DNA from: Deltaproteobacteria bacterium
Lineage (GTDB): Bacteria > Desulfobacterota > Binatia > UTPRO1
Reading direction: 5' to 3'
Assembly (NCBI GenBank): GCA_020852955.1
Contig: JADYZW010000060.1
Coordinates: forward strand, 1-64,000
DNA length: 64,000 nt
The notes beneath the pieces were generated by a model. That model searched no databases, was not told the origin of the DNA, and saw nothing but the letters and a program-made list of their open reading frames with translations. The translations under genes were made by a program, and so were the position numbers. Below, one piece after another: positions 57,196-64,000 of the stretch; positions within the stretch are counted from its first letter, which is position 1, and every line of letters starts with the position of its first letter.

Positions 57196-58964
57196 CGACG
57201 GCCCTCCGCGACGAGAACCGGCCGCCCAACGTCGTGCGCCTCCGGAATCGACGCGTCGTCGCGACCGATGCCGTCTGGCAGCAGGACGCGGAAGACGGCG
57301 CCGGCGCCCACGGCGCTCTCGACTTCGATTCGACCCTGATGGCTGCGCACGACGTTCTCGGCGATGGCGAGGCCGAGGCCGGTGCCGGTCGCCTTGGTGG
57401 TGAAGAACGGCTGGAAGATGCGTTCGATCTCCTCCGACGCGATGCCCACGCCGGTATCGCGGACCTCGATGACGTGTGCCGCCGCCGGTCCGTCGCGGGT
57501 GGCGTAGGCACCGACCGACACCTCGCCGCCCTGCTCGACCGCCTCGATGGCGTTGACGGCGAGATTGAGGACGGCCTGGTGCAGCATGCCGGCGTCCGCG
57601 TGCGTCCACAGCGACGCCTCGCCCTCCTCGGCGCGTCTCACGACCTGCACTCCCGCGCCCGCGGCGAGCGGCCGGACGGAGTCGACGATCTCGCCGCACA
57701 GCTTCCGCAGATCGACCGGCCGCCGCTCGGGCCGGCGCGGCCGGGCGAGGTGCAGCAGATCGCCGACGATCCGGCGGCAGTTGTCGGCGCTGCGGCGAAT
57801 CGTCTCCAGGTGCGGATGGACGGGGCTGTCGGGCGGCAGGTGCGCCAATGCGTGCTGGCTGTACAGCACGATCACGCCGATCGGGTTGTTGATCTCGTGC
57901 GCGACCGCGGCGGCGAGCTTGCCGAGCACGCTCATCTGCTCGCGGTGTGCGAGCTCCTTCTCGATGGTCAGCCGCTCGCTGATGTCGCGAGCAACCGTCA
58001 CCAACCCGAGCGTCTCGCCTCCCGGGGTCCGCACCAGCGAGTGCGTCGCCTCGAAGGTCCGACCTCCGCACTCGAAGGTGGCGGCGGCGCCCGACGGATG
58101 ACCGCCGGCCAGGACCTCGGCGAAGACCGCCTCGAAGGATTGCAGGACCGCCGCCGGCCCTCCGGACCGACGAAGCTCGCGCGCGCGCCGATTGCTGAAC
58201 AGCACGCTGCCGCCGGAATCGGCGAAGGTCACCGCGTCCTCCATGCAGTCGACGATCGCCTGCAATCGAGCGCGCTCGGTATCCACCTCGGCGCGCGCGA
58301 CAGCGAGCCGGGACTTTTCGGTGTTGAGCTCGTCGATCGTCGCCACCAGCTTCCGGCGTCCCGCGCGTAGGCGCTCGGTCAGGAAGCGCGCGAACAGCGA
58401 GCTGGCGACGAGCGTCAGCACCAGCCCGCCGAGCACGGCCAGCGCCCCGAGATCCAGCGCGCCGCTGGTGCAGGGCCTCCCCGGCTGGCGCAGGCAGTGG
58501 TGCGCCACGAGGCCGGTGCCCTCACCGAGAACCAGCGCGGCGAGGAGCCCACAGGCGAGGCCCAGGACCCGCGCGGCGCTCCGGCCGCCGAGCACGATGT
58601 TGGCGTTGACGACGTGGAGCACGAAGAGGGGAAGGAACGGATTCTCGATTCCGCCGGCAAAGTGCACCAGGCCGGCTAGCGCGACGCAGTCGATCGTGAT
58701 CTGCACGCCGAAGGGCGTCAGCCACGAGGCCCCGCGCTCCGGTCCGACGAGCGCGAGCGCGGCGTTGTAGATCGCCAGCGCCACCGCGATCGCCCACAGC
58801 CACGGGGTCGATCCCGCCGGCAGACGATCGAGCACGGGCCCGGCCAGCACGAGGACCGCGGCGACGCCGGACAGAGCCAACCAGCGCAAGCGAACGAGCC
58901 ACCAGAATACGGTCTCGCTCGATTCCGCCCCGGCAGCCGGGGCCATCGACCCGACGGAGAACAT
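57192..58964 (-). CDS. Membrane sensor histidine kinase with PAS domain
   Basis: A 590-residue kinase. Five or six membrane helices occupy about residues 20-195. A coiled segment (200-235) leads to a PAS domain (about 232-330), then HisKA with the phosphoacceptor H356 in AAAVAHEINNPIG. The catalytic domain has the N box (NLAVNAIEAVEQ), DTGVGI and TGTGLGLAIAENVV. It should phosphorylate the fused response regulator encoded in overlap downstream. The nearby hemerythrin and nar genes suggest redox, oxygen or nitrogen-oxide sensing, but no haem or FeS site is visible. Confidence 0.9.
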   Translation of the reverse strand: MFSVGSMAPAAGAESSETVFWWLVRLRWLALSGVAAVLVLAGPVLDRLPAGSTPWLWAIAVALAIYNAALALVGPERGASWLTPFGVQITIDCVALAGLVHFAGGIENPFLPLFVLHVVNANIVLGGRSAARVLGLACGLLAALVLGEGTGLVAHHCLRQPGRPCTSGALDLGALAVLGGLVLTLVASSLFARFLTERLRAGRRKLVATIDELNTEKSRLAVARAEVDTERARLQAIVDCMEDAVTFADSGGSVLFSNRRARELRRSGGPAAVLQSFEAVFAEVLAGGHPSGAAATFECGGRTFEATHSLVRTPGGETLGLVTVARDISERLTIEKELAHREQMSVLGKLAAAVAHEINNPIGVIVLYSQHALAHLPPDSPVHPHLETIRRSADNCRRIVGDLLHLARPRRPERRPVDLRKLCGEIVDSVRPLAAGAGVQVVRRAEEGEASLWTHADAGMLHQAVLNLAVNAIEAVEQGGEVSVGAYATRDGPAAAHVIEVRDTGVGIASEEIERIFQPFFTTKATGTGLGLAIAENVVRSHQGRIEVESAVGAGAVFRVLLPDGIGRDDASIPEAHDVGRPVLVAEGRR

Positions 58965-59092
58965 ACGCCCGGCTACTTTATCATCGTGGGCTCCGGTCGC
59001 GAGGGGCCCGCGCCGACGCGGACCGCGGGGAAGCCGGCGGAAGAATCAGGGGGCGGGAGCGCGCCAGGCGCCCGCGTACGACGCGCTCCGCG

Positions 59093-59740
59093 TCAGCGCC
59101 GCGCCATCGCGTCCAGCTCGGCCGTCGACAGCAGCCGCTGCGCCGAGGCGAACACGATGTTGTCCTCGCGAAACATGTGCAGGCGCAGCAGCTCGATCAA
59201 GTTCTCCGCCTCGCGGAGCGCGGCGCCGATCACGATCCGCGCCGATCGCTCGTCGGGCAGACAGGATCCCACGCGGAGGAGGTTCAGGACCACCGCGGCG
59301 AGTTGAACCGCCTTGAGGTGCTCGCCGCACATGACGTCGACGGCCGTGGTGACGGTCTCGCCCCGGCTGTGCTCGCCGTCGTCGATCAGACGCTGGTGCA
59401 GCGGCGGAAACAGCACCGCTTCTTCCTCGCGGCTGTGGGACACGAAGTCGCGATCGAACACTTCGAGGAAGCGCATCACCGCATGATCCACGTTCGTCGT
59501 GAAACCCGAGGTCCCGACCTCCTGCAGCACCGTCTCGAGGCCGTCGAGCGCCTCCGTCAGGCGCGCGTGCTCTTCACCGAGGCGACGCAGGAAGGGGTGC
59601 AGCTCCGCCGGCGGGATCGGCTCCAGGCCCGGCGGCGCGAACGCCTCCGGAGGGTCCATCGGCGAGAGTCCGGTCGACTCGGTCCCGAGCTCCGCCTGCC
59701 GGCGCACCGGGTCGATCGTTTTCAGGTCCATGGCGTCCAT
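59093..59740 (-). CDS. Hemerythrin-domain protein
   Basis: This 215-residue soluble protein has a four-helix HHE pattern: LGEEHARLTEALDGLE, DFVSHSREEEAVLFPPLHQ, CGEHLKAVQLAAVVL and HMFREDNIVFASAQ. These contribute the His and Glu ligands of a di-iron site. Such proteins bind O2 or NO or protect FeS enzymes. The ATG is preceded by GGAGGG. It is 10 bases after the narI stop codon, so it is probably co-transcribed with narGHJI and could guard or repair nitrate-respiration enzymes (inference). Confidence 0.85.
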   Translation of the reverse strand: MDAMDLKTIDPVRRQAELGTESTGLSPMDPPEAFAPPGLEPIPPAELHPFLRRLGEEHARLTEALDGLETVLQEVGTSGFTTNVDHAVMRFLEVFDRDFVSHSREEEAVLFPPLHQRLIDDGEHSRGETVTTAVDVMCGEHLKAVQLAAVVLNLLRVGSCLPDERSARIVIGAALREAENLIELLRLHMFREDNIVFASAQRLLSTAELDAMARR

Positions 59741-59750
59741 TCGGCCCTCC

Positions 59751-60479
59751 TCACGTATTCCGCGGCCGGGCCCGACTCCACGGCGTCGCCGGGTTGCGGA
59801 CCGCCTTCCGATCCCAGTTCCACATCACCCGCTGATAGGGGCGCGCGAGGTAGTGCAGCGGGGCGACCAGGAGGTGCACCAGGCGGGTGAAGGGGAAGAC
59901 CCCGAAGATCACGAAGGCGCCGATGATGTGCAACTTGACCGGCCACGGCATGGCACTCACCGCCGCGATGTTCGGCTCGCCCCTGAGAATCGACCACAGA
60001 TAGGGCGACAGGTCGGCGGCGAACCACGACGAGCCCCAGCGGTAGTGGAGCGCCGTCCACAAGCCCAGGAGCACCTGCGCCAGCAGCAGCACCTCGAGGA
60101 CCACGTCCATGCGGGTCGTCACCATCCGCACCCGCGGGTTGGTGAACCGCCGGATCATGAGCCCGACCAGGCCGATGAGGATGCTGAGGCCGAAGCTGAA
60201 CGCGGTGACCTGGAGGATGATCAGCCGCAGCGGGTCGCCGTTCCACGCCAGCACGGCGCGGGGAACGAGGAAGGCCGTGAGATGTCCGAGGAACACGACG
60301 AGGATGCCGAAGTGGAACGGCACCGTCCCCCAGAACAGCGCCCGGCCCTCGAGGAACTGGGACGAGAGCGACGACACCTGGAAGCCGCGAGAGCGATAGC
60401 GCTGGATCGTGCCGCCGAGGAACAGGAACATCGCGACGTACGGCAGCGCGGCGAAGAAGAACACGTTCGGCACCGTCAT
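59751..60479 (-). CDS. narI: Respiratory nitrate reductase gamma subunit (cytochrome b)
   Basis: This 242-residue membrane protein has five helices and the NarI pattern. His ligands lie in the second and fifth helices (FHFGILVVFLGHL and VKLHIIGAFVIFGVFPFTRLVH). It takes electrons from quinol through two b haems and passes them to NarH. I chose the ATG at 60479 because AAGGAG lies eight bases upstream; GTG at 60488 and ATG at 60485 sit too near the site. It is the last nar gene before hemerythrin. Confidence 0.92.
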   Translation of the reverse strand: MTVPNVFFFAALPYVAMFLFLGGTIQRYRSRGFQVSSLSSQFLEGRALFWGTVPFHFGILVVFLGHLTAFLVPRAVLAWNGDPLRLIILQVTAFSFGLSILIGLVGLMIRRFTNPRVRMVTTRMDVVLEVLLLAQVLLGLWTALHYRWGSSWFAADLSPYLWSILRGEPNIAAVSAMPWPVKLHIIGAFVIFGVFPFTRLVHLLVAPLHYLARPYQRVMWNWDRKAVRNPATPWSRARPRNT

Positions 60480-60492
60480 GTGCATCACTCCT

Positions 60493-61170
60493 TCACTTCG
60501 CGGCGCACGGGCCGCCGGACTCGATTCCCATCTCCGTGCCTACCCCGGCGGCGAACCGCGACACCGGCGCCGGCGGCTCGGCCGGCAGCGCGAAGTCCCG
60601 CTCGAGGACCAGCAGCAGGGCCCCGAGCGCGTGGCGGTACGCGGTGCGCCGCTCGCCCGCCGCCGTCTCGATGATCGTCTTGTGATGCTTCTGATAGAGC
60701 GCGAACTTCTTCTCCAGGCTCTCGGTCTCGAACTCCCGGAGCATGGCGCGGACCGCCGGCGCGAGCAGCACGCGCACCAGCTCCTCGCGCAACGCCGCAT
60801 CCGCCAGCCGCGGCAGGAGTCGGAGCACGTTGGCGAGGTGGTCGGCGAGTTCGTCACCGCAATCGTTGGCGGCGTCGGTGTGCTCGCGACTCAGATTGGC
60901 CAGCAGCGCGCCCCGCTTGTAGTCCTCGCCGAAGAGCGTGTAGCCGATGTCGAGCGACGTGATGGCTTGCACGTCGAAGGTCCGCGTGTAGAGCTCCTGG
61001 AGCGCGTGCGGATCCTCCCGCGGCAGGAGCTGCGCGAACTCGCGCAGCGCCGCCGCCGCCTCCGGATAGGCGTCGGCGCAACCGACGACGGCGCGCTCCA
61101 GGTCGGCCACGAACCCCGGGCCCGGGTGGGAGAAGACGGCGGCCAGCGCGCCGTAGTCGGCGAGGCCCAT
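60493..61170 (-). CDS. narJ: Nitrate reductase assembly chaperone
   Basis: This 225-residue soluble protein is of the NarJ/TorD type. LYTRTFDVQAITSLDIGYTLFGEDYKRG contains the family's central motif (YTxTFD ... LFGEDYKRG), followed by HLANVLRLLPRL. It escorts NarG during molybdenum-cofactor insertion and is not part of the final enzyme. One base separates it from narH, and it precedes narI, the usual G-H-J-I order. Confidence 0.92.
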   Translation of the reverse strand: MGLADYGALAAVFSHPGPGFVADLERAVVGCADAYPEAAAALREFAQLLPREDPHALQELYTRTFDVQAITSLDIGYTLFGEDYKRGALLANLSREHTDAANDCGDELADHLANVLRLLPRLADAALREELVRVLLAPAVRAMLREFETESLEKKFALYQKHHKTIIETAAGERRTAYRHALGALLLVLERDFALPAEPPAPVSRFAAGVGTEMGIESGGPCAAK

Positions 61171-61171
61171 G

Positions 61172-62722
61172 TCACAGCCCCCGCTCGGGCTGCTCGCGGA
61201 AGCCGAAGCCGGTCGAGCCCTTCACGTCGCCCGTGAACTCGATCATTTCCATCGCCTGCTCGCGGTGCGCCGGGGGAACGACGAAGCGATCGTTGAACTT
61301 GGCGAGCGCCGTCAGATAGAAGATGTCGTCCGCCGATTGCTCGGTGAGCCCGGCGGCCTGCAGCGTGGACGTCATCTTCGCCTCGGACACGTCGCCCACC
61401 GTCTTCCAGCGGCGATAGATCCGCACCGCCATCAACTTCCGCAACCGGTCGGCGACCGCCGCCGTATCGCCGGCGCTGAACAGGCTCGCCAGGTAGGCGA
61501 GCGGCATCCGCGCCTGCTCGACGGAGCCCCAGAGCTCCTCGGTGCTGGTGTCGTACAGCCAGGTATCGTCCCACGTCTTGGCGACGGGATGCAGCTTGCT
61601 CTCCTGCGCCCCGTCGGTCTGCGTCACGGAGGCCATCACCGGGAGGAGCGGCGGCACGTACCAGAGCATCGGCAGCGTCCGGAACTCCGGGTGCAGCGGC
61701 AGGGCCATGCGCCATTGCTTGATGAACTTGTAGGTCGGCGAATCCTGCGCGGCCTTGATGGTCGAGTCGGGGATGCCGTTGGCCGTGGCCGCGGCGATCA
61801 CCGTATCGTCGAACGGATCCATCAGGATATCGAGCTGGCGGTCGACGAGTTCTCCGGGCTCCGCCGAGGCGGCGGCCTGGATCCGGTCGGCGTCGTAGAG
61901 CACGACGCCGAGGTAGCGGATGCGTCCGACGCAGGAGTGCATGCACGCAGGCGCGTATCCCGCCTCGATGCGCGGGTAGCAGAGGATGCACTTCTCCGAC
62001 TTGCCGCTGTGCCAGTTGTAGTACGACTTCTTGTACGGACACGCGGTCACGCACATGCGCCAGGCGCGGCACACCTTCTGATTGATGAGCACGATGCCGT
62101 CCTCGCCGCGCTTGTAGATGGCGCCCGAGGGACAGGAGGCGACGCAGGCCGGATTGAGGCAGTGGTTGCAGATCCGCGGCAGATAGAAGAACGCCATGCG
62201 CTCGAGCTGGAACATCGCCTCGCGCTCCGCCGGACTGAGCGCGGCGAAGTTGGGATCGTTGCGCGCATAGTCGGGCGTCCCGCTGAGGTCGTCGTCCCAG
62301 TTCGGCCCCATCTTCACGTCGATGGGCTCGCCGGTAATGAGCGAGACCGGGCGGGCGGTCGGCTGGTCGTCGCCCGCCGGCGCCTCGATGAGGTTCAGGT
62401 AGTTGTACGTGAACGGCTCGTAGTAGTCCTCGACCGTCGGCAGGCTGGGGTTGTGGAAGATGTTGAGCAGCCCCTTGGCCTTGCCGGCGCCGCGCAGGTG
62501 TATCCGCCCCGCGTCGTCGCGACGCCACCCACCCTTGTAGATGTCCTGATCCTCCCACTTCGAAGGGTACCCGGTGCCGGGTTTGGTCTCGACGTTGTTC
62601 CACCACTGGTACTCGGCGCCCTTGCGATCGGTCCAGATGTTCTTGCAGGCGATCGAGCAGGTGTGACAGCCGATGCACTTGTCGAGGTGAAAGACCATCG
62701 AGACTTGGGCTCTGATATCCAC
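61172..62722 (-). CDS. narH: Respiratory nitrate reductase beta subunit (FeS)
   Basis: This 516-residue protein carries the four FeS-cluster motifs of NarH: CIGCHTCSIACKN (16-28), CNHCLNPACVASCPSG, CRAWRMCVTACPYKK (the Trp-containing variant that makes the 3Fe-4S cluster), and CILCYPRIEAGYAPAC. It shuttles electrons from NarI haem b to the molybdenum site of NarG. The start is GTG at 62722 with GAGGAGAG just upstream, 12 bases after narG. Confidence 0.95.
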   Translation of the reverse strand: MDIRAQVSMVFHLDKCIGCHTCSIACKNIWTDRKGAEYQWWNNVETKPGTGYPSKWEDQDIYKGGWRRDDAGRIHLRGAGKAKGLLNIFHNPSLPTVEDYYEPFTYNYLNLIEAPAGDDQPTARPVSLITGEPIDVKMGPNWDDDLSGTPDYARNDPNFAALSPAEREAMFQLERMAFFYLPRICNHCLNPACVASCPSGAIYKRGEDGIVLINQKVCRAWRMCVTACPYKKSYYNWHSGKSEKCILCYPRIEAGYAPACMHSCVGRIRYLGVVLYDADRIQAAASAEPGELVDRQLDILMDPFDDTVIAAATANGIPDSTIKAAQDSPTYKFIKQWRMALPLHPEFRTLPMLWYVPPLLPVMASVTQTDGAQESKLHPVAKTWDDTWLYDTSTEELWGSVEQARMPLAYLASLFSAGDTAAVADRLRKLMAVRIYRRWKTVGDVSEAKMTSTLQAAGLTEQSADDIFYLTALAKFNDRFVVPPAHREQAMEMIEFTGDVKGSTGFGFREQPERGL

Positions 62723-62734
62723 GTCTCTCTCCTC

Positions 62735-64000
62735 TCAGAACACGACCTTGGTCATCTTCTTCACGATGACGTGGGTGTCGCGTTGCGGGGCGATCGGACC
62801 CCAGTAGTTGAAGTGATAGCTGAACTGGCCGTAGCCGCCGGCGAGATAGTTCGGCTTCAGGTGGATGCGCGTGAAGCTGTTGTGACCTCCGCCGCGCCTG
62901 TTCCCACGGACCTGCGACTTCGGAATCCCGACCGTGCGCTCCGGCACGTGGTAGACGATGCAGACGCCCTTTGGGATGCGCGCGCTCACGCACGCGCGGG
63001 TGCAGTACACGCCGTGGTCGTTGTACACCTCGACCCAGTCGTTGTCTTCGATCCCCAGCGTCGCCGCGTCGGTTTCGCTGAGCCAGCACGGCTCACAGCC
63101 GCGCGACAACGTCAGCATCCGGTGGTTCTCCATGTAGGTGGAGTGGATGTGCCACTTGCCGTGCGGCGTCAGGCAGTTGAGCGCCAGCGCGTCGCCGCCC
63201 TTGAGCGTCTCTTTGAGGTCGCCGTAGGCCTCTGGCCGCGGCGAAGGCTTGTAGGTCGGCAGGTTCTCGCCGTAGTCGAGGTAGAGCTCGTGATCGAGAT
63301 AGAAATGCTGGCGGCCGGTGAGCGTGCGCCACGGCACGAGCCGATCGTGGTTGTACGTGTACGCCGCGTAGGCGCGGCCGTCGTTCATGAGGCCCGACCA
63401 CAGGGGCGAGGTGTTGTACCGCCGCGGTTGCGCCTGCAGCTCCTCGTAGGTGAGGCGCACGTCCTTGCTGCCCATGCCCAGGTCGACCAGCTCGAGGCCG
63501 GTCTTCTTCTCCATGTTGCGGTAGGCTTTGACATTGAGCGCGCCGTTGGTGAGCGTCGACATGTGCAGGAGCACATTGGCGGCGACGTTGTCCTCGGCCA
63601 ACGACGGGTAGCGCTTGCCGTCGATCACCTCCTTGGGGAAGTGATTGGACGCGAGCATCTGGTCGTACTCCTCGGCGCACTCATAGTGGTTGCCGTGGCC
63701 GCCGAGGCCGTTCTTGCGCACGCCTTCGCCGTAGCTGATGTATTTGTCGTAGAGCTTCGTGTAGTCGCGCTCGACCACGCTGAGCTTGTGCATGGTCTTG
63801 CCGGGAATCGCGTCGCACTCGCCGCGATACCAGTCCTTGACCTCGGGCTGCGTAATCTCGTCGGCGGAGTCGTGTGACAGCGGCGTCGCCACGATGTCCT
63901 TCTGGGGTTCGGCGAGATGCTTCTTGGCGCATTCGCTGGTCGCCTTGGCGAGCAGCTTGAAGATGTCCCAGTCCGACTTCGACTCCCACACCGGAGCAAC
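62735..64000 (-). CDS. narG: Respiratory nitrate reductase alpha subunit, C-terminal part (runs off right edge)
   Basis: The minus-strand frame is open from the right edge to a stop at 62735, giving the last about 420 residues. Segments such as VPWRTLTGRQHFYLDH, PSPRPEAYGDLKE and GGHNSFTRIHLKPNYLAGGYGQ match the C-terminal molybdopterin-dinucleotide-binding region of NarG. The N-terminal FeS site and the Asp molybdenum ligand lie outside the window, so activity cannot be judged. It is followed by narH, narJ and narI in an intact operon order. Confidence 0.95.
   Translation of the reverse strand, partial: VAPVWESKSDWDIFKLLAKATSECAKKHLAEPQKDIVATPLSHDSADEITQPEVKDWYRGECDAIPGKTMHKLSVVERDYTKLYDKYISYGEGVRKNGLGGHGNHYECAEEYDQMLASNHFPKEVIDGKRYPSLAEDNVAANVLLHMSTLTNGALNVKAYRNMEKKTGLELVDLGMGSKDVRLTYEELQAQPRRYNTSPLWSGLMNDGRAYAAYTYNHDRLVPWRTLTGRQHFYLDHELYLDYGENLPTYKPSPRPEAYGDLKETLKGGDALALNCLTPHGKWHIHSTYMENHRMLTLSRGCEPCWLSETDAATLGIEDNDWVEVYNDHGVYCTRACVSARIPKGVCIVYHVPERTVGIPKSQVRGNRRGGGHNSFTRIHLKPNYLAGGYGQFSYHFNYWGPIAPQRDTHVIVKKMTKVVF

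Overview
The window is about 70% G+C, densely coded, and free of rRNA, tRNA or CRISPR signals that I could see. It comes from a Gram-negative bacterium: there is a FadL-type outer-membrane protein, several lipoproteins, an AsmA-like protein and Tat and Sec exported proteins. DUF1501/DUF1800 pairs, a Thr-Pro-rich secreted protein with a Lys/Asp-rich tail domain, and many signalling fusions point to an uncultured deltaproteobacteria-like lineage (Candidatus Binatia/Desulfobacterota_B or Myxococcota-like). That placement is inference.

Layout. 1-2.75 kb: mobile remnants (an IS91-type transposase fragment and a large serine recombinase with small upstream genes), lying against a giant kinase/cyclase-like/AAA/TPR signalling protein (2.9-6.8 kb). 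6.9-13.7 kb (minus): a tight cluster of a secreted protein, two related helix-plus-Ig-like proteins, a polyprenyl synthase, a saccharopine-dehydrogenase-like reductase and an FAD oxidoreductase, probably making or modifying an isoprenoid. 13.8-17.4 kb: adenylate/guanylate cyclase, a sigma54-type regulator with a degenerate GAFTGA loop, and an APH-type kinase. 17.7-21.6 kb: a cytochrome-like/DUF1800/DUF1501 export operon. 21.7-30 kb: MOSC protein, MMPL/RND transporter, rhomboid protease, a DEAD helicase/binding protein/lipoprotein operon, and an unknown gene.

30.2-40.2 kb is the highlight. Ten same-strand genes, mostly overlapping by 1-14 nt, encode an apparently complete eukaryote-like ubiquitin pathway (FHA-like/RING protein, E1, E2, ubiquitin-like modifier, JAMM peptidase and one unknown protein). 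It runs directly into a complete pupylation-like pathway (Mpa/ARC-like AAA ATPase, a first PafA/Dop-like ligase, a 62-residue Pup/UBact-like modifier ending in Glu, and a second PafA/Dop-like enzyme with a TPR-like tail). Both modifiers appear to be encoded in conjugation-ready form (C-terminal Gly and C-terminal Glu). No 20S proteasome genes are in the window, and the ATPase lacks a proteasome-docking tail. This looks like one operon joining two protein-tagging chemistries. Whether the combination has been described before I cannot determine here.

40.3-46.8 kb: envelope and housekeeping genes (tandem thioredoxin-fold protein, DD-carboxypeptidase, methyltransferase, FadL-like porin, GH8 glycosidase). 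47-64 kb: a nitrate-respiration neighbourhood with a NarK-type transporter carrying an inserted domain, a TDT transporter, an AsmA-like protein, a secreted TP-rich protein, a Fur-box-controlled di-haem peroxidase, a histidine kinase with a receiver-GAF-GAF-SARP fusion regulator, a hemerythrin, and narI-narJ-narH-narG (narG runs off the right edge).
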